Of a stretch of 64,000 nt of DNA, positions 27,801 to 35,100 are shown piece after piece. Origin of the DNA: Sanyastnella coralliicola (lineage in GTDB: Bacteria; Bacteroidota; Bacteroidia; Flavobacteriales_D; Sanyastnellaceae); contig NZ_CP132543.1 of the NCBI RefSeq assembly GCF_030845195.1, positions 3,675,501 to 3,739,500 on the forward strand, read 5' to 3'. The notes beneath the pieces are model-generated. The model was not told where the DNA came from and ran no database searches. It worked only from the letters and a program-made list of their open reading frames with translations. Positions within the stretch are counted from its first letter, which is position 1; each line of letters begins with the position of its first letter. The position numbers and the translations under genes are program-made.

Positions 27801-28201
27801 GTGAAAGGGTCAAGCGGCAAGGAAGCCACGGTGTTGACATCCGTTGATCCGGCGACTTCTGCATTGTCAGCGCCAATAGTTACCCACGAATCAGCTTCAA
27901 GTGTCGGGAACAACTGGTAAAATAGCGGCTGGATAATTGCGCCATTGAAGCTACCGATTGGGTCGTTATAGAACGAGGTAGTTGTTGACACATCAAGAGG
28001 TGAACACTCTACAGCAAACACAGCTAGTACGCGGTCTGCAGGATCTTGTGTGCGAGCATAAACGCGATAAATCGTATGCCCTTCAGGCACTGTAGATGAT
28101 TCTAGGGTTGGAGTGTACTCCTCAACAATGACATCCTGCAATTGCGCCGTAGAAAAGAGCGCACAGAGGCATGCCATTAAAGACAAATAGTACTTGGTCA
28201 T
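24893..28201 (-). CDS. T9SS-secreted multidomain protein with CTDP/DDGSC repeats
   Basis: 1102 residues. Signal peptide 1-20; N-terminal domain 20-195 shared with the protein starting at 38621; five Cys-paired repeats of the form CTDPEACNYDxxATxDDGSC at 233-352; a DGWNG module at about 363-450; two more repeats at 462-507; an SdrB-like fold (GYVFYDANANGIFDD) at 510-600; a DUF7619-type region beginning CAYDPNDKQ at 727; a PKD-like segment; and a type A T9SS sorting domain (NFYPNPVLAS to the end). The acidic DDGSC repeats suggest Ca2+ binding. Likely a cell-surface or extracellular adhesin; no catalytic domain. Two iterated DNA motifs are in frame near the C-terminus. Confidence 0.88.
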   Translation of the reverse strand: MTKYYLSLMACLCALFSTAQLQDVIVEEYTPTLESSTVPEGHTIYRVYARTQDPADRVLAVFAVECSPLDVSTTTSFYNDPIGSFNGAIIQPLFYQLFPTLEADSWVTIGADNAEVAGSTDVNTVASLPLDPFTPSLQDPNGTNLEIEDGAWFAIETSPTTLPTGIDNRVLLGQFTTDGVLSFHINIQVNSGGLFNTSTLYLWNDDLTCTGELMENIVAPELGLVYEGAACGDEGACNYDPDAEVYDEAVCNYDTCAGCTDPEACNYDEEATINDGSCTDLCPGCMDEEAINYDADATVDDESCQYAGCMDPFAGNYDPDVVEDDGSCEYFGCTDPEAWNYNPQSTDDDGSCEYDCDGQIIAVNMLDTFGDGWNGATYTIHDADDNLVAFGDLDNAQFGDGFSFGYNFHCLPNGTYIINTGGGIFDMENITSIECTGGEVVFIEGAGALDFEVSEGEDCIPGCDDPDADNYDPEATFTTDCIYSGCTDPEGDNYNPQANSDDGSCIYELDGYVFYDANANGIFDDIFDYGIEGVSVTLEPGGLIAITDANGYYSFGEVESMTYTLTLEDLEAFPTSTTANPVTTDLLDPNGSSNIDFGVTNDDAVTGIDVYMTSFGGVPCNGDEEFNWITIYNTGNQVLNGTVELEFDPLYQGFSPIGFDAVVEDNLVFIEYTGLAAGQSLSFFFTLNGPAVEYIGEFVTNNVTALAVEGEEVVAFGTDSTTDEVTCAYDPNDKQAMPQGYTDQHFILNETPIDYTIRFQNTGNAPAGLVTLVDTLDIDFDLASFDVVAHSHDMMTVLDPASRELTFTFENIQLPDSASDPEGSIGFVTYRIIPLPELAPNTTLENTAHIFFDSNPAIVTNTYVHTIYECGQEANFAANPGICLGDEFTAVADHPHVTYWSWNYDGEEIGTDGSVVYAPEFTGSFDLTLTAGNPLCETEQSLQIEVYELPEATFTSNGPELTASAGTAWQWYMNGAPIDGATDMTYMVVEDGNYSVEVTNDNGCMALSDEDWVQASNILGIEGLSANFYPNPVLASAELQLPDNGPWSITLFDGAGRQVINVDSYTDSQWTFNRGDLAAGSYVLKVKRMNTGEEATIELQLK
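25088..25101 (+). repeat. Iterated motif TTCCGCGCTAGCGA
   Basis: Exact consensus; codes for LASAEL in the T9SS sorting domain on the minus strand. Confidence 0.75.
25303..25317 (+). repeat. Iterated motif, core CGCTAGCG with extra C in flank
   Basis: TTCCCGCGCTAGCGG; exact core at 25309-25316. Codes for LTASAG on the minus strand. Confidence 0.6.
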
Positions 28202-28281
28202 AGCTTAAGGTATTGATGTTGAGCACCTAAGCTAATCCTTTTCTGCGTATCGTCAAACGCTTGTTCCGGAAAATTGAAGCT

Positions 28282-28710
28282 TTATACCGTCGCGATGCAC
28301 TTCAGTTCAATGGCAATCGGCGTAGGAAGACTATTGATTTCAACGGTGGTGCGGCATGGTTGATTCTCCTTGAAATATTCGGCGTAGATACGGTTGAAGG
28401 TTTTGAAGTCGCGTTTCATGTCGACGAGGAAAACGGTCACATCCACAAGTTTATCCCATGACGAGCCCGAAGCTTCAAGAATCTTCTTGACATTGTTAAA
28501 CACCGAATGCACTTGTGCTTCGAAATCAAACTCCTCGAAATTTCCGTTGTGGTCAAGTTTCAATCCAGGCACACTGCTGTCATGGGTTCCTGAACCAGCT
28601 TCACGTGGCCCTACACCTGATAGAAATAGCAATTCACCAACGCGTCGTGCATGTGGGTAAAGGCCTACAGGCTTAGGTGCGTCTGAAGTATTGATTTTTT
28701 CGTTGCTCAT
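28282..28710 (-). CDS. RidA-family deaminase, 2-aminomuconate-deaminase-like
   Basis: From the ATG at 28710 the product is 142 residues, standard for RidA/YjgF. FLSGVGPREAGSG replaces the usual SGQ loop, and the C-terminal CRTTVEINSLPTPIAIELKCIA has the conserved R and E near the substrate pocket. The insertion around GLKLDHNGNFEEFDFEAQVHSV is, from memory, typical of the aminomuconate deaminase subgroup of the kynurenine/2-nitrobenzoate routes. An exact iterated motif lies 11 bases upstream of the ATG. An upstream extension to 28854 would code across it and is not RidA-like. Confidence 0.85.
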   Translation of the reverse strand: MSNEKINTSDAPKPVGLYPHARRVGELLFLSGVGPREAGSGTHDSSVPGLKLDHNGNFEEFDFEAQVHSVFNNVKKILEASGSSWDKLVDVTVFLVDMKRDFKTFNRIYAEYFKENQPCRTTVEINSLPTPIAIELKCIATV

Positions 28711-28720
28711 AATGCTTTTC

Positions 28721-28734
28721 TCGCTAGCGCGGAA
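28721..28734 (-). repeat. Iterated motif (TCGCTAGCGCGGAA on plus strand)
   Basis: Exact consensus on the minus strand, intergenic, just upstream of the RidA start codon. Confidence 0.75.
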
Positions 28735-28915
28735 TCGGTTCCGCAGGGTTGACGAAGGAAATAAGAATAGTTGTACAAAGCAATTCCGAAGGGAGATGTT
28801 CACTTGCGTAGGACATTTCCTACAAGAATACTTACTAGATAGACTACAGCGCATCCTAGGAATTCAATCGAAATTGATGCCAGCACCCACAAATTGTAAG
28901 TAAAAAAGCACCAGC

Positions 28916-29002
28916 ATGTCTAAAGTACTCAACGTTTTGAGGGAAGCCGATCAATGGTTTAATTCTCGTTTCGGGTGGTTCTTCACCAACGGGAATAAGT
29001 AG
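28916..29002 (+). CDS. Candidate 28-residue small protein
   Basis: ATG to TAG, 28 codons, ending in RFGWFFTNGNK. It is alone in a 350-base gap between ridA and pepP. The amphipathic N-terminus (VLNVLREADQWFN) followed by an aromatic Gly/Asn tail resembles a short conserved peptide I have seen in other Bacteroidota genomes, but I cannot confirm this here. Too short for coding statistics. Confidence 0.45.
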   Translation: MSKVLNVLREADQWFNSRFGWFFTNGNK

Positions 29003-29066
29003 TATAGCCTTCAGAAAAGTTTCCTGATCCATGTGGCATGTGTAACTTAGCCCAAAACCAAGTTAC

Positions 29067-30356
29067 ATGCGCTATCAAATCCTTCCATCGGATCTATATA
29101 TCCATAACCGCCAACGGTTCGTCAAAGAGATGAAGCCGGGTGGTCTTGCTGTCTTCTTTAGTAACGACATCATGCCTACCAGCGCGGATGGAACCATGCC
29201 ATTCAAACAAGCCACTGATATTCTTCATCTCACTGGAGCTGATCAAGAAGAAAGCATTCTGATCCTCTTCCCTGGGGCGCACAATCCTCGTCACCGCGAG
29301 ATTCTGTTCGTTCGCGAAACGAATGAAGAAATCGCAATTTGGGAAGGGGCCAAACTAACCAAGGAGCAAGCGCGGGAGCTTTCAGGTATTCAGTCTGTGC
29401 ACTGGACAACCGACTTTGAAAAGATTCTACACACCCTATTAGCAGAGGCATCGAGCATCTACTTAAACAACAATGAGCACACGCGTGCTTCGATTGAGGT
29501 CGAGACACGAACAGCGCGTTACAACAAGTGGATTCGCGAGACTTACCCTAACCATGAAATTGATCGTAGTGCACCAATTATGCACCGCATCCGTGCCGTG
29601 AAGCACCAGCATGAGATTGATCAAATGCAACGCGCATGTGACATTACCAAGGCCGGGTTTGAGCGCGTGCTGAAGTTTGTGAAGCCTGGTGTCATGGAAT
29701 ATGAAATTGAAGCGGAGTTCGCACACGAATTCTTGCGCAATGGGTCTCGTGGCTTTGCTTACACACCAATTATCGCCAGCGGCTTCAATGCTTGTGTCCT
29801 TCACTACATCGAAAACGATGCGAAGTGCCATGAGGGAGATGTGATCTTGATGGATGTTGGTTGTGAGTACGGAAACTACGCCTCAGACATGACGCGCTGT
29901 ATTCCGGTAAGCGGACGATTTACAGACCGTCAGAAAGCGGTGTACAATGCAGTATACAGCGTAATGCAAGATTGCATGAAGCTGTTACGTCCAGGTGTGT
30001 CACTACATGATTACCACCGTGAGGTAGGGGAGTTGATGACAAAACAGCTTCTTGACCTTGGGTTGATCGACAAGCACGACGTAGAAAAGCAGAACCCAGA
30101 TTGGCCGGCGTACAAGAAATACTTCATGCATGGTACAAGCCACTTTATCGGACTAGACGTTCACGATTACGGGCTATGGCATGAGCCAATTCAGGCAGGC
30201 AATGTGTTTACTGTAGAGCCAGGTATCTACATCCGCGAAGAGAACCTCGGAATTCGATTGGAAAATGACATCGTGATTACCAATGACGGATACCACGATT
30301 TGATGGGCAGCATTCCATTGGAAGCTGATCACATTGAAGAGATTATGAACAGCTAA
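29067..30356 (+). CDS. pepP: Xaa-Pro aminopeptidase (aminopeptidase P, M24B)
   Basis: A 429-residue metalloaminopeptidase removing N-terminal residues before proline. The N-terminal AMP_N domain covers about 5-135. The M24 pita-bread domain follows, with metal ligands in MDVGCEYGNYASDMTR (two Asp), HGTSHFIGLDVHD (His), VEPGIYI (Glu) and IRLENDIVI (Glu). Complete; starts at the ATG at 29067 with MRYQILPSDLY, a typical beginning. Single gene with its own terminator. Confidence 0.93.
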   Translation: MRYQILPSDLYIHNRQRFVKEMKPGGLAVFFSNDIMPTSADGTMPFKQATDILHLTGADQEESILILFPGAHNPRHREILFVRETNEEIAIWEGAKLTKEQARELSGIQSVHWTTDFEKILHTLLAEASSIYLNNNEHTRASIEVETRTARYNKWIRETYPNHEIDRSAPIMHRIRAVKHQHEIDQMQRACDITKAGFERVLKFVKPGVMEYEIEAEFAHEFLRNGSRGFAYTPIIASGFNACVLHYIENDAKCHEGDVILMDVGCEYGNYASDMTRCIPVSGRFTDRQKAVYNAVYSVMQDCMKLLRPGVSLHDYHREVGELMTKQLLDLGLIDKHDVEKQNPDWPAYKKYFMHGTSHFIGLDVHDYGLWHEPIQAGNVFTVEPGIYIREENLGIRLENDIVITNDGYHDLMGSIPLEADHIEEIMNS

Positions 30357-30381
30357 AAAGCAGCTGAAACCATATTGAAGT

Positions 30382-30416
30382 GAACGATACGCTTAACCGT
30401 GTATCGTTTCTTTTTT
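30382..30416 (+). terminator. Hairpin terminator after pepP
   Basis: AACGATAC at 30383-30390 pairs with GTATCGTT at 30401-30408, followed by TCTTTTTT. It overlaps the 3' end of the convergent hydroxylase gene. Confidence 0.75.
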
Positions 30417-30995
30417 GCCATAATTTTCCATCAAGGCTCCTTCAAAATCAAGGAATTCTTGCCAACGCTTATCCACGTCAACGCCTTCTCCGTACTTGCG
30501 CGCGAAGGTGATGAAGGTGGTGTAATGGTTTGCTTCGCTGATCATCAATTCACGGTAGAATTCGCGTAGATCTTCGTCTTCCATTTCTTCGCTCAGGATG
30601 CGGAAACGCTCGCAGCTGCGTGCTTCAATCATGGCAGCGAAGAGTAGGCTTTCTACGAGCTGTTGCGGACGTGAGCCGCCCGTCTTGATGAATTTGGCCA
30701 GGTCGCGTACGTAAGGGTCTTTGCGCTCAGACCCGAGCTTTAGTCCACGCTCTTTGATCTTAGCGTGTACCATTCCAAAGTGCTCCATTTCCTCTAGAGA
30801 AATCTTGGTGAGCTCCTCCACCAAGTCTTCGTGTTCTGGGAAGCGGACAATGGTAGAAATCGCATTCGAAGCCGCCTTCTGTTCGCACCATGCATGGTCA
30901 GTAAGGATCTCAGAAATATTCTTCTCCACAATGTTCACCCAGCGAGGGTCAGTAGCGAGCCTCAATCCGAGCATGACTTTTTCTTGCTTTTCCAT
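30393..30995 (-). CDS. miaE: tRNA-(ms2io6A37) hydroxylase, MiaE-like
   Basis: From the ATG at 30995 the product is 200 residues. Family: ferritin-like non-heme di-iron hydroxylase that oxidises the isopentenyl group of modified A37 in tRNA. Di-iron ligands are visible as EQKAA, EEMEHFGMVH (ExxH), EARSCERF and SEANHYTTF (ExxH). Length equals the family. The frame is open upstream to 31028 through the terminator hairpin, so MEKQEKVMLGL is preferred. Confidence 0.9.
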   Translation of the reverse strand: MEKQEKVMLGLRLATDPRWVNIVEKNISEILTDHAWCEQKAASNAISTIVRFPEHEDLVEELTKISLEEMEHFGMVHAKIKERGLKLGSERKDPYVRDLAKFIKTGGSRPQQLVESLLFAAMIEARSCERFRILSEEMEDEDLREFYRELMISEANHYTTFITFARKYGEGVDVDKRWQEFLDFEGALMENYGKKETIHG

Positions 30996-31012
30996 AGCTG
31001 CAAAATTAGCAC

Positions 31013-31038
31013 AAAAAAAGCCCCGCAAGTGCGGGGCT
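31013..31038 (-). terminator. Hairpin terminator after the 273-residue T9SS gene
   Basis: AGCCCCGC-AAGT-GCGGGGCT stem, with a run of T on the minus strand. Separates the T9SS gene from miaE. Confidence 0.8.
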
Positions 31039-31063
31039 TGAATGAGCCGAAGCTCAGAAAGTC

Positions 31064-31885
31064 TTACTTCTGTACGATCACGCGCTGAGTGAATTTCTCA
31101 CCGTTTACGTTTACCTCGATAAGGTAAAGACCGTCTTGAAGATCTGCAGTTTCGAGTGTGAAAGTGCGGTTGAACACGTCTGAAAGATTGTTCTCGATCA
31201 CGATTTCACCTGCTAGGTTGTAAAGACGTACAACAGCATCACCTTGTGCAGCAGCACCGAACTTGAAGTTCACTACTTCGTTCGCTGGGTTAGGGAATAC
31301 AGTGATTGCCTTCTCGTTGTTCAAGATGTCATTCACGTTTGTTGCGTCGTTTCCGTCAACAGTCATAGAGATCAAGTCAACTAGGAAGTTCGAAGGAACC
31401 TCAGTCGTCTGGTAACCGAAGATACCGATAGAGTGGTTTCCACCGTCAGCGTAAGCTGAGATGTCGATGTTCACCTGAGTGTACCCGTCGTAAGCAGAAG
31501 AATCAGTTGCAGCTGCACTCCAAAGAGCGTCACCGTCAACGAATACTGCTACACCATCCTCAGCTAGACCAGCTCCTGGAGAAGCGATGTCGAAGTAGAA
31601 AGAAAGTGTTGCGGTGTTTCCTGAAGGGATGTTTACGGTCTGAGTAACAGAACCTACTTCGTCAGCAGTTGCACCACCGAACCAAGCGTACCAGTCACCA
31701 TCGAAAGCAGCACAATCGCCACCACAAGTTCCACAGAAAGCCTCTGTACATAGTGGAGAACCGAAGTTTGTACTTGTTTCACCCCATACACCTGTACCAG
31801 CACCAGCTTCGAAGCTACCGTCAACTAGCTGTGCGTTCGCACCAAATGCAAGAAGCATTGCAAAAAGAAAAGTAAAATGTTTCAT
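31064..31885 (-). CDS. T9SS-secreted protein with jellyroll-like domain
   Basis: 273 residues. Signal peptide MKHFTFLFAMLLAFGANA. The mature part (20-180) has four cysteines (CTEAFCGTCGGDC) and a beta-rich carbohydrate-binding-module-like or MAM-like pattern: NTATLSFYFDIASPGAGLAEDGVAVFVDG. The type A sorting domain starts at FPNPANEVVNF (about 197) and ends TQRVIVQK. It has no catalytic residues that I can identify. Very clean codon use and a strong terminator suggest a highly expressed gene. Exact ligand unknown. Confidence 0.85.
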   Translation of the reverse strand: MKHFTFLFAMLLAFGANAQLVDGSFEAGAGTGVWGETSTNFGSPLCTEAFCGTCGGDCAAFDGDWYAWFGGATADEVGSVTQTVNIPSGNTATLSFYFDIASPGAGLAEDGVAVFVDGDALWSAAATDSSAYDGYTQVNIDISAYADGGNHSIGIFGYQTTEVPSNFLVDLISMTVDGNDATNVNDILNNEKAITVFPNPANEVVNFKFGAAAQGDAVVRLYNLAGEIVIENNLSDVFNRTFTLETADLQDGLYLIEVNVNGEKFTQRVIVQK

Positions 31886-31909
31886 GTTATAGAGATGTTT
31901 GATTTTCAG

Positions 31910-32785
31910 TTATATCCATGACCTCAAGCAGCTGCCTGTTGCCAGCTTCCTCTCGGTCTCCGAGTGCAATATTAGGTCACCGCAAGCGGTATTCGAAGGA
32001 GGGAAGGAAGTATTTATTAAAGTCTCAAGCGTTGAATTCGCTAATCCACTGTAAGTGTTAAGGATTAAAAAGTGCTGTTTTTCGACAATTTCAGCGGTTG
32101 ATTCAATGAGTTCTACCAACTGATCCTCCAGTTTCCACTTCTTCTTACCCTTCCCTGGAGAGATACCCCAAGATGGCGGATCCATGATCACTCCATGGTA
32201 TTTGTTTCCTCGCTTGGCTTCCCGCTGTACAAAGCGTAGCGCGTCTTCCACCACCCATCGGATGTCTGTCAAACGAGAAGACTCCATGTTCTCTCTTGTC
32301 CAGTCGATCACGGCGCGAATGCTGTCAACATGGGTTACTTCAGCACCTGCGGCACGAGCAGCCAAAGAGGCCCCTCCGGTGTACGCAAAAAGATTCAGCA
32401 CTCTTGGATTGGGAAAACGTTGAATGTGGTCAATAATGAATTCCCAGTTCGCAGCTTGCTCTGGAAAAACGCCGAGGTGCTTAAACTGTGTAAAGCGAAG
32501 GTTAAATGTGAGCTTTCCTCTGCTCGATGGATAGCTGATTTGCCAATGATCAGGACACTTTTTATAGCGCTTCCACTTCCCTGATCGAGATCCATCTTGT
32601 ACGAATTCCGCGTTAGCGAGTTGATGCCATTCTTTATCAGAAAGCCCTGGAGACCAAATCGCTGTGACTTCCGGACGAATCGTCACCACCTCACCCCATC
32701 GCTCGAGCTTCCTTCCATTGCCAGAATCGATCAATGAATACTCACGCCATCCGTTCGGCTCAAAACGTTCCCACGCAGATTTCAT
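31910..32785 (-). CDS. Class I SAM-dependent methyltransferase, RlmI/RlmK-like
   Basis: 291 residues. An N-terminal part (EWHQLANAEF...SGKWKRYKKCPDHW) precedes the Rossmann methyltransferase core, with motif I LNLFAYTGGASLAARAAGA, acidic motif II THVDSIRAV and catalytic-type motif IV MDPPSWG. This is the signature of rRNA m5C methyltransferases of the RlmI type, but the PUA domain is absent, so the target is unsettled. It contains an iterated-motif variant in frame (LANAEF). Confidence 0.82.
   Translation of the reverse strand: MKSAWERFEPNGWREYSLIDSGNGRKLERWGEVVTIRPEVTAIWSPGLSDKEWHQLANAEFVQDGSRSGKWKRYKKCPDHWQISYPSSRGKLTFNLRFTQFKHLGVFPEQAANWEFIIDHIQRFPNPRVLNLFAYTGGASLAARAAGAEVTHVDSIRAVIDWTRENMESSRLTDIRWVVEDALRFVQREAKRGNKYHGVIMDPPSWGISPGKGKKKWKLEDQLVELIESTAEIVEKQHFLILNTYSGLANSTLETLINTSFPPSNTACGDLILHSETERKLATGSCLRSWI
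32606..32619 (+). repeat. Iterated motif, one-base variant (TTCCGCGTTAGCGA)
   Basis: Same flanks, core CGTTAGCG. In the RlmI-like gene. Confidence 0.6.
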
Positions 32786-32830
32786 GTGCGAAAGGTAGGA
32801 TTCTAGTCAGGAATGCCCAACTTGCATGTA

Positions 32831-34966
32831 ATGTCTAAGAAGAAGAAAAAGGGAGGCTCATTCCAACGCGATCTGCGTAAGGAAGTCCTCGCCATCTTCC
32901 GCGCTCAACCGCGGAAGCCTATGAATTATAAGCAAGTCTCAAGCAGCCTCGGTATCCAAGATGATTCACTGCGTCAATTGATCGCAGCCATTATCGATGA
33001 GGAAGCTGAGAAAGAAAGCCTGCAAACGGTAGGCAAAGGAAGATACGTGTGGGCTGGAAAATCATCTGGAGAGGTGCTTCAGGGGAAGATCGAGATCACC
33101 CGTTACGGACGAGGATTTGTCATCATTGAAGGCCGAGAAAACGACATCGCGATCAGCAAAGGCTCTACAGGGAATGCCCTTTGGGGAGACATTGTAGAGG
33201 TGAGCATGCTGGCCGGAAGAAGATCAAAAGGTCGAGTAGAACGTGTTGTTAAACGGGCAAGAGACCTCTATGTATGTGTTTTCCAGAAAGAGAAGAACTT
33301 CGCTTTTGGCCTGCCAACTGATCCAAAAATTCACGTTGACTTTTTCCTTCCACCAAACTATCACGCCAACGCCAAAGACGGTGATAAGATCATCGTGGAA
33401 ATGATGAGCTGGGAGTCAGGTGATGACAATCCCATCGGAAAAGTATACGAGGTATTAGGAGCTCCTGGAGATAACGATGTAGAAATGCACGCGATCATGG
33501 TGGAGTATGGCCTGCCTTACCACTTCCCTGAAGAGGTGGTGCACGAAGCAGATCAAATTCCTAAGGAGATCACAGAAAAAGAAGTCAAGAAACGACGCGA
33601 TATGCGAGATGTCTTGACCTTCACCATCGACCCACATGACGCGAAAGACTTTGATGACGCACTTTCGCTACAACAACTCGAGAATGGTAATTGGGAAGTT
33701 GGGGTTCACATCGCCGACGTAACGCACTACATGCGCCCAGGTACTTTGCTGGAAGAGGAAGCCTTTAATCGCGCCACTTCGGTGTACTTGGTTGACCGCA
33801 CTGTGCCCATGCTTCCAGAGGTCTTGAGTAACGAGCTTTGTTCTCTTCGCCCGAATGAAGACAAGCTGTGTTTTTCGGCTGTCTTCGAAATGACCGATAA
33901 AGCGGAGATCAAAAACCAGTGGTTTGGTCGCACGGTGATTCACAGTGATCGTCGATTCACTTATGAAGAGGCACAAGAAGTCATTGAAACAGGAAAAGGA
34001 GACCACAACGATGCTATTCTGACGTTGGACCGCTTGGCTAAGATTCTTCGCGGCGAACGCTTTAAACGCGGGGGTATCGATTTCAACACAGAGGAAATCA
34101 AATTCGAATTGGGTGAGAACGGAAAGCCTGTGGGTGTATACGTGAAGGTGATGAAAGACGCCAACAAGCTCATTGAAGATTTCATGCTTTTGGCCAATGT
34201 AAAGGTGGCTGAACGCATTGGAAAGTCGAAGGCGAAAAACGCTCCAACCTTTGTTTACCGTATCCACGATTTACCTGATGTGGATAAGCTGCGCAATCTT
34301 CGTGACTTTGTGAGTCGTTTTGGATACCGCATGCCAAAGCCAAGTCGTGATAACGCTGAACATGTGATTAAAGACCTGCTCGCGCAAGTCAAAGATTCAG
34401 CCGAAGAGGATGTGATCAAGACCATGGCCATTCGTTCGATGGCCAAGGCCGAATACAGCACAAACAACATTGGCCACTACGGTTTGTCATTCGACTTCTA
34501 CTCTCACTTTACTTCTCCTATTCGTCGATACCCTGACGTCATGGTTCACCGCCTGTTGCAGCACTACTTGGATGGTGGCGAAAGCGTGAATGCTGATGAT
34601 TACGACATGAAGTGCCGTCACAGTTCTGAGCAAGAAAAGAAAGCCGCAGATGCAGAACGCGCTTCGATCAAATACAAGCAAGTAGAGTTCATGTTGGCGC
34701 GTATTGGGCAGACCTTCAAAGGCATCGTTTCTGGTGTGACATCATGGGGTCTGTACGTTGAAGTTCACGAGACCAAGTGCGAGGGAATGGTGGCTAAAGA
34801 CAGCATGAAAGACGACTTCTACATCTACGATGAAGAGCATCATGCGTACATCGGCAAGCGCACCGGTCAGGAATATCATTTCGGTGATGAGGTGACGATT
34901 ACCGTGGTGGGTGCTGACTTGTTGAAGCGTCAACTTGACTTTGAGTTGGTTGACACGATGGTATAA
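32831..34966 (+). CDS. rnr: Ribonuclease R
   Basis: 3'-5' hydrolytic exoribonuclease that degrades structured RNA. From the ATG at 32831 (MSKKKKKGGSF) the product is 711 residues. Order: winged-helix N-terminal domain (10-65), cold-shock domains (70-230), RNB catalytic domain with TIDPHDAKDFDDALSL near 265-280 (catalytic Asp cluster) and SPIRRYPDVMVHRLL near 570, then an S1 domain at the C-terminus (IGQTFKGIVSGVTSWGLYVEV). Complete. A second ATG at 32813 is possible but less typical. Confidence 0.95.
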   Translation: MSKKKKKGGSFQRDLRKEVLAIFRAQPRKPMNYKQVSSSLGIQDDSLRQLIAAIIDEEAEKESLQTVGKGRYVWAGKSSGEVLQGKIEITRYGRGFVIIEGRENDIAISKGSTGNALWGDIVEVSMLAGRRSKGRVERVVKRARDLYVCVFQKEKNFAFGLPTDPKIHVDFFLPPNYHANAKDGDKIIVEMMSWESGDDNPIGKVYEVLGAPGDNDVEMHAIMVEYGLPYHFPEEVVHEADQIPKEITEKEVKKRRDMRDVLTFTIDPHDAKDFDDALSLQQLENGNWEVGVHIADVTHYMRPGTLLEEEAFNRATSVYLVDRTVPMLPEVLSNELCSLRPNEDKLCFSAVFEMTDKAEIKNQWFGRTVIHSDRRFTYEEAQEVIETGKGDHNDAILTLDRLAKILRGERFKRGGIDFNTEEIKFELGENGKPVGVYVKVMKDANKLIEDFMLLANVKVAERIGKSKAKNAPTFVYRIHDLPDVDKLRNLRDFVSRFGYRMPKPSRDNAEHVIKDLLAQVKDSAEEDVIKTMAIRSMAKAEYSTNNIGHYGLSFDFYSHFTSPIRRYPDVMVHRLLQHYLDGGESVNADDYDMKCRHSSEQEKKAADAERASIKYKQVEFMLARIGQTFKGIVSGVTSWGLYVEVHETKCEGMVAKDSMKDDFYIYDEEHHAYIGKRTGQEYHFGDEVTITVVGADLLKRQLDFELVDTMV
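32897..32916. repeat. Inverted repeat TTCCGCG-N6-CGCGGAA in rnr
   Basis: Arms are identical to the TTCCGCG arm of the iterated motif, but the core is CTCAAC instead of the palindrome centre. Confidence 0.6.
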
Positions 34967-34988
34967 AAAAACCCCGAATGAACGGGGT
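34964..34988 (-). terminator. Hairpin terminator after the tRNA (CAT)
   Basis: ACCCCG-AATGAA-CGGGGT with a run of T on the minus strand; ends the tRNA transcript and may also slow rnr transcription. Confidence 0.65.
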
Positions 34989-34990
34989 CT

Positions 34991-35067
34991 TGGTGCGCCC
35001 ACCAGGGCTTGAACCTGGGACCTACGGATTATGAGTCCGGCGCTCTAACCAACTGAGCTATAGGCGC
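34991..35067 (-). tRNA. tRNA with CAT anticodon (elongator Met, or Ile2 after lysidine modification)
   Basis: Minus-strand cloverleaf: acceptor GCGCCTA pairs with TGGGCGC, D arm contains AGCTCAGTTGGTTAGAG, anticodon loop CTCATAA, T arm CAGGTTCAAGCCCTG, and CCA is encoded (34991-34993). The first base pair G-C excludes initiator tRNA. Met and Ile2 share the CAT anticodon and cannot be separated with certainty by eye. Confidence 0.92.
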
Positions 35068-35100
35068 GATTTCGGATGCGAAATTAGCAAATTTCAATGG

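Noticed and set aside
34991-35067. CAT-anticodon tRNA considered as initiator tRNA
   Set aside because: The first acceptor pair is a normal G-C pair; initiator tRNAs lack it.
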